DNA from: Saprospiraceae bacterium
GTDB taxonomy: Bacteria > Bacteroidota > Bacteroidia > Chitinophagales > Saprospiraceae
NCBI GenBank assembly: GCA_020631235.1
Contig: JAHDHQ010000022.1
Location: forward strand, 1 to 64,000
Direction of reading: 5' to 3'
DNA length: 64,000 nucleotides
Made by a program: the position numbers and the translations under genes. Below are positions 35,497 through 44,555 of this stretch, piece by piece (position 1 is the first letter of the stretch; each line of letters opens with the position of its first letter). Below the pieces are notes generated by a model. That model did not search any database. It was not told the DNA's origin and was given only the letters and a program-made list of their open reading frames with translations.

Positions 35497-37536
35497 TTAG
35501 TATTCTAGTAATTGCACGATGTGGTCTTTCAATTTATCTGCATTTAATAACATGGTTTGTTCTAGCACACTATTTAAGGGAATAGCAGGCATATTTGCCG
35601 ACCCAACAGTTCTTACAGGTGCATCCAGAGATTCAAAACATGATTCTTGAATTTTAGAGGCAATGCTTCTAGCTAAAGTGTTATCTACGGGTTCTTCTGT
35701 TACTACCAGACATCGATTTGTCTTTTTAACTGATGTGTAGAGTGTTTCGTAATCAATAGGTGCTAATGTCCGTAAATCGATGATTTCTACTCGGTCTTCT
35801 AAAGTTTTAGATGCATTTAAAGCCCAGTGGACACCCATTCCGTAAGTAATAATACTGAGTGTAGTTTTATCAGTGTTTTCTGCTTCTTGGACTACATTAG
35901 CTTTCCCAAAAGGAAGAATATAATCGGCATCTGGTTCAGGTGTTCTAGCAGCCAAAGTGCCAGGAACTTTCGACCAATATAAGCCTTTATGTTCGAATAT
36001 AACTACTGGGTTTGGATCATAGTAAGCAGCCTTGATGAGTCCTTTAAAGTCAGCACCATTACTCGGATAAGCAATCTTGATCCCTCGAATGTTAGCCACC
36101 ACAGATTCCACACTCGATGAATGATAAGGTCCTCCACTACCATAAGCTCCGATAGGCACTCTTAAAATCATAGATACTGGCCATTTGCCATTGGAAAGGT
36201 AATACGATCGACTTACTTCTGTAAACAACTGATTTAAACCAGGCCATATATAATCGGCAAATTGGACTTCCACGATAGGTTTTAAACCTACAGCAGCCAT
36301 TCCTACAGTAGAACCTACAATAAATGCCTCTTGTATCGGTGTATTAAAAACACGTTGGCTTCCGAATTTTTTGGCCAATGTTGCAGCTTCTCTAAACACA
36401 CCACCTAGTCGCAAACCTACGTCTTGCCCGTAGAGTAAACATTCTTTATGCGCTTTCATAAGTTCCTCTATGGCATGCAATGCCGCATCGACCATGACAA
36501 CTTCTTCGCTGTTTTTGGGATGTTTGCTACCTTTTTCTTCGGTAATAGGAGTGGGAGCTAGGTCATAGCTATATAAATCTTCGGGTACAGGATCTTCTGC
36601 TTTTTGGGCATCTTTAAAATCTGCAGCCACTTGTTCTTTTGCTTTAGCTTCTATCTGTTTTATTTTCTTGAGCGATATACCTCTATCTATCAGTTGTTGT
36701 TTCAATATTGGATAAGGATCTCGTTGCCTGTGTTCTTCTAAGTCATCGCGGTACCATTCCATACGGACACCAGAAGTATGATGGTTTAAAAGAGGTACTT
36801 TAGCATGAAGTAAATAAGGTTTCCGCTCTGTTCTAATGTACTCTAGAGCTTTTTCTACAGCTTTATATGAGGCTAAGAAATCATTACCTTCTATAGATTT
36901 TGCTTTTATTCCTTTAAACCCTTTGATAAAAGTGTGAGCATCTTGGGCTCGTGTTTCTTCGGCATTTGCGGAGATATCCCATCCATTATCTTGGATTAAA
37001 TAGAGAATAGGCAGTTGTTTTAAAGCCGCCATCTGGAAGGCTTCGGATACTTCACCTTCTGTTACGGAAGCGTCACCTAGCGAACAAACAACTATGGGTT
37101 TTTTCTTGATTTTATCATCAGCTAAGCCTAATAGTTCTTTGTATTGCATCCCGAGCGCACAACCGGTGGCTGGAATAGCTTGCATCCCTGTGGCAGAAGA
37201 TTGATGCGGAATTTTAGCTTTGTCGTCATCCTTTAAACTTGGATGAGCGTAATAACTTCTTCCGCCTGAAAATGGATCAGATTTTTTAGCTAATAGTTGA
37301 AGCATCAAATCCTTAGGCCTTGAACCAATGGAGAGTATCATAGCATCGTCCCGGTAATAAGGATAGGCGTAATCTTGTGGCAATAATTGTAAACCGACTG
37401 CGATTTGAATGGCTTCATGACCTCTTGAGGTTGCGTGGACATATTTTGAAACCAATTTAAAATTAGCTTCATACAACTCAGTCATTGCTTTAGCCTGACA
37501 TAACTTTTCAAATGCAGCGATTAAAATCTTATTCAA
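35497..37536 (-). CDS. Alpha-ketoacid dehydrogenase E1, fused alpha and beta subunits
   Basis: A 679-residue fusion of E1-alpha (about 1-300) and E1-beta (about 345-679) of a thiamine-diphosphate 2-oxoacid dehydrogenase, most like the branched-chain type used in Bacteroidota. The alpha part has the TPP motif GDASVTEGEVSEAFQMAALK ending in DNGWDIS (usual GDG here GDA). The beta part begins VVMVDAALHAIEELM and contains EAFIVGSTVGMAAVGLKPIVE and GAYGSGGPYHSSS. It would decarboxylate 2-oxoacids from Val, Leu and Ile, or pyruvate, and feed an E2 not seen here. Substrate specificity cannot be fixed from sequence alone. Confidence 0.88.
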   Translation of the reverse strand: MNKILIAAFEKLCQAKAMTELYEANFKLVSKYVHATSRGHEAIQIAVGLQLLPQDYAYPYYRDDAMILSIGSRPKDLMLQLLAKKSDPFSGGRSYYAHPSLKDDDKAKIPHQSSATGMQAIPATGCALGMQYKELLGLADDKIKKKPIVVCSLGDASVTEGEVSEAFQMAALKQLPILYLIQDNGWDISANAEETRAQDAHTFIKGFKGIKAKSIEGNDFLASYKAVEKALEYIRTERKPYLLHAKVPLLNHHTSGVRMEWYRDDLEEHRQRDPYPILKQQLIDRGISLKKIKQIEAKAKEQVAADFKDAQKAEDPVPEDLYSYDLAPTPITEEKGSKHPKNSEEVVMVDAALHAIEELMKAHKECLLYGQDVGLRLGGVFREAATLAKKFGSQRVFNTPIQEAFIVGSTVGMAAVGLKPIVEVQFADYIWPGLNQLFTEVSRSYYLSNGKWPVSMILRVPIGAYGSGGPYHSSSVESVVANIRGIKIAYPSNGADFKGLIKAAYYDPNPVVIFEHKGLYWSKVPGTLAARTPEPDADYILPFGKANVVQEAENTDKTTLSIITYGMGVHWALNASKTLEDRVEIIDLRTLAPIDYETLYTSVKKTNRCLVVTEEPVDNTLARSIASKIQESCFESLDAPVRTVGSANMPAIPLNSVLEQTMLLNADKLKDHIVQLLEY

Positions 37537-37580
37537 GGATGGAAATTTAGATTCGCTAAGATAAGAAAGCTAGTATATAC

Positions 37581-37617
37581 AAAAGAAAAAAGAGGCAACT
37601 TCAAACGAAATTGCCTC
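37581..37617 (-). terminator. Terminator of the giant adhesin gene
   Basis: GAGGCAA (37592-37598) pairs with TTGCCTC (37611-37617). On the minus strand the hairpin is followed by a T-rich run (the A-rich bases 37581-37591 on the plus strand), placed right after the adhesin stop at 37643. Confidence 0.8.
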
Positions 37618-37642
37618 CTGACTTTAGTAAACTGACTTTATT

Positions 37643-40600
37643 CTAATGTTGAACACTAAATCTTTCTGTGATGGTTTCTCCATCTTCGAAACTAGTCTTT
37701 ATTAAGTACATACCATTTACGTACTGACTCACATTTAGTTTGACTAAGTTCCCATCTTCTAATAATCCATTTTCAATGCGCTTACCTTCCATATTCATGA
37801 TTTGTACACTTTCTATTTTACTATTTCCACTGTCAATAGTAATGGTGACAAATTGATCAGCTGGATTAGGGAATGCTTTCATTGATTTGTTTGCCTCCAA
37901 TCCTGCTTCACTAAACAATTCGATGGCATCAGCTGCTGTTTCTCTGGTGTTTGTATCCTCTTCGGTCAAATCTCCTGCACCGGTAACCCAGATGCAATAA
38001 TCTTCGGTTTCACCATAAGGGAAAACCTCACAAGGACTAGTAGGATAGGAGCCTATCTTCATGGCAACGCGCATAGTGGTTTCACCATTCCATAAGGTAC
38101 TTGGCATATTAATGTAACCATTTATATTGCCTGTTCCATTGCCATAGGCCACAAACTCTCCTGCATCCAAATAATCTCCATCCATATTAAAATCAATCCA
38201 AATCATCCAATACGCATGATAATTGCTATTCGGGAAACCAGGCGTCAAACTAACATAAACATTCGAATTAGGACTGATTGTGGCACATTGATCAGTATAA
38301 TCACCGTAACCGCCATCATCCCAAGAGGTGTTGTTTAAATTAGCAAACTGTACATTTTCTATCCAGCTTACACCTGAGTTTAGACCACCAGAATTACAAT
38401 CACTTTGGATAACTGTTAGATCAAACGAACAAGTTGTCCAATTTCCACAGTCATCGCTTGCTTGGTAGCTAATTGTTGTCGTAGTTCCTGGCTGGAATAC
38501 AGATCCACTTGGAGGTCCAGCGATTTGTGTTACATGAACACATCCTGGTATTTCCATAATGTATTCTAATGATGTGGTGTTGTATTGATCATTCCATGTG
38601 CCATCACTTAACATCTCAACATAATCTTGAGATCCATTGTAGTTGTTTGGTTGACCAGGATACCAGTTAGTATAATTGACTGGTTCATTATTACACCATT
38701 GGAAAACTCCTTCCGTTGCTTCATCTGACAAACCAATATAAGCTGATTGGATCGTTAATATATTTGCAAGGAATGCGTTTTCACTGGCATCGTTTATGGC
38801 TGCTAAGTAACCACCATTTGCAGTACATACTGACTTAGCAGTGTTCCAGCTGGCTGGGGCTGTCGAACAATAATAATAATGCCCATTATGCTCGCCCATA
38901 TATACAAAGCCTGGTATATAATCACCTCCTGAGCAATTTGCACAGCATGAGGTAGCTTCAGGCGTTTGCCATGTTACTGTCATGCCATTGTTATTTGGAC
39001 AACTTACTGTTACATCTTCTGGACAGTTAATATTAATTGAAGGATCTACACACACTTCGAATGAACAAGTTTGTACTGGACTACATCCATCATCTGCTTT
39101 ATAGGTGATGGTTGTACAGCCTTCATAGAAGAAAGATCCAGAACTCGGACCACCAATTTGAGTCACGTGGTCGCAAGGTATCTCCATAATGTATTCTAAT
39201 ATGGTGGATGCATATTGATCATTCCAAGTACCATCACTTAACATTTCTACATAATCTTGCGCACCATTGTAATTGTTTGGTTGTCCAGGATACCAGTTAG
39301 TATAACCTAGCTCTTCGTTACATACCCATTCAAATTGGCCTTCTTGGTTTACATCATGCAAACCAATATAGGCTGATTGGATTGTTAAAATATTCGCAAG
39401 GAAGGCATTTTCACCTTCTGAGCCTATACAAGCTAAATGACCACCATTTTGCTCACAAATACTCTGTGCGTTCGTCCAAGTTGCCGGTGAAGTCGAACAG
39501 TAATATTGGTGTCCATTATAAGTACCCATAAACATAAAGCCTGGGATAACTCCACCACCACAATCATTGCAGTCGCTTTCAAATACAGGCTCTTCCCATG
39601 TTACATATGAACCACCTCCTGGACCACAATCCACATTAATATCTTCTTGGCATTCAAAAGTTGTAGGTGTTCCTCCTACCGTAACTGTAAATTCGCAAAC
39701 ACTCACATTCCCACATCCATCTTCTGCAGTATATGTAACAGTACTTGTTCCCACAGGGAAGAAAGATCCATTGGGATGACTAGATGTAAAACTGACTAAA
39801 TCACACTCATCGGTTGCACTTGGTGCCGTCCAGTAAACAGGCGTTGAAGTACTTCCTACGGTTATATCAGCAGGACACTCCCAAATTTCAGGAGAAGCAG
39901 CATCACCTAATGTAATTAGTTGTGTACAAGTGCTAACTAAATCATAGTCATCAGGATCCGTAGCTGTCCATGTTCTTATAATTTCTTTTGCTCCGAAACA
40001 AGGTCCCGTAGATACAATCATATCATTGTATTCTAATATTGGTGGCCAACATTCATCACTGTATGGAGTCGCTGTTGCATAGCCTGTTACATTCGGACCA
40101 TAGCCTGTAGTAGTACATAGATATGCATTTGATGGACATACTATATTCGGTGGATTTACACAGCCTACAGTTGTACATTCTAAAATCACATCAAAACTAC
40201 ACACAGCTTCATTACCACAAGCATCGGTACCTGTGTATGTCACTGTTGTTGTTCCTACAGAAAAAACATCTCCTGGCTCATAGTTACTAGATAATGTCAC
40301 CGCCGAACAATCATCTGTGAACATAGGTACAATCCATGAAATGGCTTTAGTGCAATCATCGCTTGCAGTACTCATGTATATATCAGCTGGACAATCCCAA
40401 ATTTCGGGTAATTCATTATCTTCCAATGTAATGAGCTGTGTACAACTTGAGGCCAAACTAGAGTTATCTGGATCCGTTGCTGTCCATGTTCTTTCCACAA
40501 CTTTAGCACCTGCACAAGGCCCTGTACTGATAATGACATCTGTATAGTTTACCATTGGGTAAGAACAATCATCATCGCCAGGAGTGGCTGTGGCTTGTCC

Positions 40601-43600
40601 TGTAATTGAAGGACCATATGCTACACCTGCACATAAGGTAATATCTGATGGACATACAATATTTGGCGGATTGTCACATCCTGGCACATCATTACATAGG
40701 ATTGTGATGGTAAAAGAACAAGTTTCTATGTTGTCACAATCATCGATGGCTGTATAAGTTACCGTTGTAGTTCCTTCGCTAAATATGGCTCCGTTTTCAT
40801 AATCAGAACTAAATGAAGCTAAGCCACAATTATCGCTTGCGGATGCTTCCGCCCAAGGCACAGAAATATCACACCAATCATTTCCATTGATAGTTATATC
40901 GTGTGGACAATTGGTAATCACAGGGGCTACTTCATCTTCTAAACTTATCATTTGTGTGCAAGAAGCCACTAGGTTTTCGTCATCCGGATCGGTCGCAAAC
41001 CACGTTCGCTCTATTAAATGTGCGCTGCCACAACCTTCAGTAGATAGAATTAAATCTGTATAGGTGATGATAGGCTCTCCGCAGTTTTGGTCCGCTGCTT
41101 CAGCGATTGTATAGCCTGTATGACTAGGATCAGTACTTCCATCTGGACATATGGTTATATCTGATGCACATTCTGCAATGACTGGCGGCATTGAACAAAT
41201 GCCAGAATTTAAACATGTCACAGTAATATCAAATGTGTAGTTACTAGAATTACCACAGTTGTCTGTAGCTGTCAATGTAACTGTGGTCACACCCAATTCA
41301 AATTCATCTCCTGAATTATGACTGCTCGATGTAGAAGCAATGCCACAATTGTCGTTGTAAGTCGGCGATGGCCATGTAGCCACAACTGGACAGTCATCAC
41401 CACTTACGGTAATGTCTCCAGGACCTACTATGCTAGGTGCTTGATTGTCTTCTAAGGTTATGAATTGTAGACAAGAACCATATAAACTAGCATCATTTGG
41501 ATCAGAAGCTGTCCATGTTCGCTTAATGTGTAATTGCCCATCACAAGGTCCATTTGATAATTCTACATCTGCATAGGTGATTACTGGAGGATCACAACCA
41601 GCTTCACTTGAGCCAGTAGCAAAACCAGTAAACTCAGGACTTATATCGACATTTGGACATCCAAAATAATCTGCTGGACAACTCACCATTGGAGGTGTGT
41701 TACAAACACATGAGATATTAATATCAAAGGTATGCACGCTTTGATTACCACAATGATCTGTTGCTGTATAAGTTACTGTAGTTATACCTTCATCAAAGGT
41801 ATCACCTGATTGGTGAGATGAACTGATTGTATTAACCCCACAATCATCATCAATGACCGGTTCTTCCCAGTTAACCACTGCCGAACAAGATTGCCCATCA
41901 GCTTCCATGTAAATATCATCAGGCGCAGTCCAATAATTTGGAGCCTTAATATCTCTGAGTTTTATGATCTGTTTGCAGGTGGTCGAAAGACCAAATTCTG
42001 TGTCCGTCACTTTCCATAATCTTCTAATCTTTATCGCGCCATCACAAGGACCCTGCGTTAAAATTTTATCTGTATAACTAATTACCGTAGGCCCACATCC
42101 CGTTCCTGGAACTAAGGTAGGTGTACCAGTTCTCTCTGGATCAGTCCATGTACCCGGACAACCCACAAACATCGGTGGACAATTTAGTAAAGGAGGGTTA
42201 TCACAAGAACAAATGACAGAAACTACAAAAGAATATGTTTTGGTATTTCCACATTGATCTGTAGCTGTATAACTTACTGTGGTATTACCATTTGAAAATA
42301 AATCTCCTGGCTCATGTGTCGAACTTACATCATATAAACCACAATTATCATAAGCGTTAGGTGGTGTCCAACTGACAGGTATTTGACAATCGTAACCTTC
42401 TCCATTGACCGTAATATTTCCAGGCACTTGACCAAACCAAGGATCTTGAGTATCTTCCAATTTGATAATTTGCTTACAATCATCAAATAGAGCAGGATTA
42501 TTTGGATCTTCTGCGCGCCACATTCTTCTTATTTTCTTAGCACCATCACATGGACCAGAACTTAGTATCACATCTGTGTAGGTAACAACAGGATCAGCAC
42601 ATCCAGAGCCAGTTAGCACTGAAGGATATCCAGTTGTGCTAGGATCGGTGTTTGTTCCTGGACATGCAGTAAACTTAGCTGGACAAGCTAAAACTGGTGC
42701 TTCTTGGCATTGACAATCGACAGTAACGATAAAATCACAAGTTTCAATATTGCCACATGCGTCTGTAGCAGTGTATATAACGGTAGTCTGACCTTCCGAA
42801 AATAAATGGCCAGAATTGTAATTAGAAACCACTGAAGCCAATGCACAATTATCACTGGCTACTGGTGCTACCCAATTGACAGGGACTGTGCATCCTGCAC
42901 CTCCTCCGATGACAGTTATATCTGCCGGGCAATTAGCAAAACTAGGTTGATCTGTGTCTTGTAAATTAATGGCTTGGATACATGAGGAGCTTAAGCTACT
43001 ATCATCTGGGTCGGTAGCTGTCCATGTTCTTTGGTATTTTGCTTGACCATCGCAAGGACCAGAAGAAATTAAAATATCTTCATAACTAATAATGGCTTCA
43101 TTACAGTCCATACCAACAATAACTTCTGGTTCTCCTGCTAAACTCGGCCCATAGGCTGTACCAGGGCAGCTAACATATATCTCAGGACAGTTAATTACTG
43201 GAGCAGATCCGCAGCTGCACTCAACGGTGATAGTAAAAGAAGCCGTATAAGTAAGACCACACTCGTCTAGTGCAGTATACTCTATTTGAGTTACACCTTG
43301 ATTAAAAAGAGCTCCGGGGGCGTAATTAGAATTGACACTAGATAATCCACAGTTGTCACTGGCTGTTGGAGCCGTCCAGTTTACGGCTATTAAACAACCC
43401 TCTGCAGGATCTGCTGTAACTGTAATATCTGCAGGAACATTTGCAAAAACAGGTAAGGTTTCATCATCTATAGTGATGATTTGTTCGCATGTTGAAAACA
43501 AATCTGGGTTGTCTGGATCGGTTGCCGTCCACGTTCTAGTAATAATCTTTGCATCCATACAGTTCCCATCGGCTAAGCCTTGAATGTCATCACTGCTTGT

Positions 43601-44371
43601 TATAATCGGCGTGCCACATTCAGCGGAGCCGGGTTCTGCGGTGGCAGGACCTAAATCATTCGGATAGAAAGAATCGCCTACACAGATGGTTAAATCTGAA
43701 GGACAGCTGATAGCTGGAGCTGCAGTACAACAGCTACCAATTACAGAAACAGTGAAGCTACAAACGTCAAAAAGATCACATGCATCTAGTGCCATGTAAT
43801 CGACTTGTGTATCACCTAATTCGAATTCATCTCCTGGATAATGTGATTGCAGCACACTAACTACTCCACAATTATCTGAAGCCTCAGGCTCGGACCATGT
43901 AGCTGTATAATCACAATCATTGAGCGATAAATCTATAGTAATATCTTCTGGGCACCAACTGTACTCTGGTGCATCCGTATCTTCTAAAAAGATAGTTTGG
44001 GTACACGTTGCGATCAACCATGGGCTAGCATCATCAGGATATTCCGCTGTCCATGTTCGTTTAACGACCATGTTACATGGTGAGTTTTGTAAATATTGAT
44101 CTGAATAGGTAACAATAGGCTCGGGACAATCAGGTGAGCCAGGTTCCGCGGTTGACCATCCTGTGACATCAGGATCTAAACCATCAGAAGGGCATCCAAA
44201 ATAGACTGGAGCACAGTCCATAATGGGTGCTATAAAGCAGCTGGCAGCTGCATTGTTTAATTCATTTTCTCCACTAGAGTGTGCTTCACCCAAAGCATAG
44301 ACTTGGGAAATCAACAAAAAACAAACTAGTGAAAGACCTATACATCTTTGTAAAAAAGAGTTCATAGCCAT
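37643..44371 (-). CDS. Giant T9SS-secreted adhesin: HYR repeats, two C-type lectin domains, GEVED domain
   Basis: A 2,242-residue surface protein. After a signal peptide (about 1-27) come nine tandem modules of about 170 residues, each a Cys-rich segment (TRTWTATDP-like motif) plus a HYR-type beta domain (PVxWxxPxAxDNCG, PGxLFxxGxTTVxYTATD). Two further HYR modules follow, in each of which a C-type lectin-like domain (EGFMF/GFVYMGEHNGH to WNDQY...YIMEIP) sits between the front and back halves of the HYR fold. Then comes a GEVED domain (IDFNMDGDYLDAGEF, YGETEDYC), a short Glu/Thr linker, and a T9SS sorting domain (AFPNPADQFVTITI to the C-terminus). It should act in adhesion to cells, particles or polysaccharide. 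It stands alone, with its own terminator. Confidence 0.93.
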   Translation of the reverse strand: MAMNSFLQRCIGLSLVCFLLISQVYALGEAHSSGENELNNAAASCFIAPIMDCAPVYFGCPSDGLDPDVTGWSTAEPGSPDCPEPIVTYSDQYLQNSPCNMVVKRTWTAEYPDDASPWLIATCTQTIFLEDTDAPEYSWCPEDITIDLSLNDCDYTATWSEPEASDNCGVVSVLQSHYPGDEFELGDTQVDYMALDACDLFDVCSFTVSVIGSCCTAAPAISCPSDLTICVGDSFYPNDLGPATAEPGSAECGTPIITSSDDIQGLADGNCMDAKIITRTWTATDPDNPDLFSTCEQIITIDDETLPVFANVPADITVTADPAEGCLIAVNWTAPTASDNCGLSSVNSNYAPGALFNQGVTQIEYTALDECGLTYTASFTITVECSCGSAPVINCPEIYVSCPGTAYGPSLAGEPEVIVGMDCNEAIISYEDILISSGPCDGQAKYQRTWTATDPDDSSLSSSCIQAINLQDTDQPSFANCPADITVIGGGAGCTVPVNWVAPVASDNCALASVVSNYNSGHLFSEGQTTVIYTATDACGNIETCDFIVTVDCQCQEAPVLACPAKFTACPGTNTDPSTTGYPSVLTGSGCADPVVTYTDVILSSGPCDGAKKIRRMWRAEDPNNPALFDDCKQIIKLEDTQDPWFGQVPGNITVNGEGYDCQIPVSWTPPNAYDNCGLYDVSSTHEPGDLFSNGNTTVSYTATDQCGNTKTYSFVVSVICSCDNPPLLNCPPMFVGCPGTWTDPERTGTPTLVPGTGCGPTVISYTDKILTQGPCDGAIKIRRLWKVTDTEFGLSTTCKQIIKLRDIKAPNYWTAPDDIYMEADGQSCSAVVNWEEPVIDDDCGVNTISSSHQSGDTFDEGITTVTYTATDHCGNQSVHTFDINISCVCNTPPMVSCPADYFGCPNVDISPEFTGFATGSSEAGCDPPVITYADVELSNGPCDGQLHIKRTWTASDPNDASLYGSCLQFITLEDNQAPSIVGPGDITVSGDDCPVVATWPSPTYNDNCGIASTSSSHNSGDEFELGVTTVTLTATDNCGNSSNYTFDITVTCLNSGICSMPPVIAECASDITICPDGSTDPSHTGYTIAEAADQNCGEPIITYTDLILSTEGCGSAHLIERTWFATDPDDENLVASCTQMISLEDEVAPVITNCPHDITINGNDWCDISVPWAEASASDNCGLASFSSDYENGAIFSEGTTTVTYTAIDDCDNIETCSFTITILCNDVPGCDNPPNIVCPSDITLCAGVAYGPSITGQATATPGDDDCSYPMVNYTDVIISTGPCAGAKVVERTWTATDPDNSSLASSCTQLITLEDNELPEIWDCPADIYMSTASDDCTKAISWIVPMFTDDCSAVTLSSNYEPGDVFSVGTTTVTYTGTDACGNEAVCSFDVILECTTVGCVNPPNIVCPSNAYLCTTTGYGPNVTGYATATPYSDECWPPILEYNDMIVSTGPCFGAKEIIRTWTATDPDDYDLVSTCTQLITLGDAASPEIWECPADITVGSTSTPVYWTAPSATDECDLVSFTSSHPNGSFFPVGTSTVTYTAEDGCGNVSVCEFTVTVGGTPTTFECQEDINVDCGPGGGSYVTWEEPVFESDCNDCGGGVIPGFMFMGTYNGHQYYCSTSPATWTNAQSICEQNGGHLACIGSEGENAFLANILTIQSAYIGLHDVNQEGQFEWVCNEELGYTNWYPGQPNNYNGAQDYVEMLSDGTWNDQYASTILEYIMEIPCDHVTQIGGPSSGSFFYEGCTTITYKADDGCSPVQTCSFEVCVDPSININCPEDVTVSCPNNNGMTVTWQTPEATSCCANCSGGDYIPGFVYMGEHNGHYYYCSTAPASWNTAKSVCTANGGYLAAINDASENAFLANILTIQSAYIGLSDEATEGVFQWCNNEPVNYTNWYPGQPNNYNGSQDYVEMLSDGTWNDQYNTTSLEYIMEIPGCVHVTQIAGPPSGSVFQPGTTTTISYQASDDCGNWTTCSFDLTVIQSDCNSGGLNSGVSWIENVQFANLNNTSWDDGGYGDYTDQCATISPNSNVYVSLTPGFPNSNYHAYWMIWIDFNMDGDYLDAGEFVAYGNGTGNINGYINMPSTLWNGETTMRVAMKIGSYPTSPCEVFPYGETEDYCIWVTGAGDLTEEDTNTRETAADAIELFSEAGLEANKSMKAFPNPADQFVTITIDSGNSKIESVQIMNMEGKRIENGLLEDGNLVKLNVSQYVNGMYLIKTSFEDGETITERFSVQH
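38420..39660 (-). repeat. Duplicated HYR-with-inserted-lectin unit (two copies)
   Basis: Within the adhesin gene, one unit covers about 39180-39550 and another about 38540-38920 as lectin domains. The two share long identical peptides (NAFLANILTIQSAYIGL, YTNWYPGQPNNYNG, DYVEMLSDGTWNDQY). The surrounding HYR halves are also shared, so the composite was duplicated as one piece. Confidence 0.85.
39660..44240 (-). repeat. Nine tandem HYR modules (about 170 codons each)
   Basis: I count nine repeats from the start of the mature protein, each opening PPxxxCPxxxxxCPG with a PxxTG motif and closing in a FxVxVxC strand. They have diverged enough that no two are DNA-identical, so the array is old compared with the lectin duplication. 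Confidence 0.8.
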
Positions 44372-44555
44372 AAGTTTTAATTAAGTATTATCTTCATTTA
44401 ATAATCAAGGGCGCTAGTATTCTCAGATAGGTCAGTTACATTTTTCGGATAAGTAAAAGTGCTGTTCATTCACATTTTACACAGCTAATACGAATCCCAA
44501 TGAAAAAGCGCTTCTTGTATAAGCTTTAAAAGATTGTTAAAATTTTAAAAGTCCA

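Noticed and set aside
39567-43583. Several plus-strand frames inside the adhesin gene
   Set aside because: They repeat with the HYR period and are antisense shadows of repeated codons.
37643-44371. Regularly repeated sequence suggesting a CRISPR array
   Set aside because: Repeats are about 510 bases, diverged and coding; no short repeat with unique spacers of CRISPR size exists.
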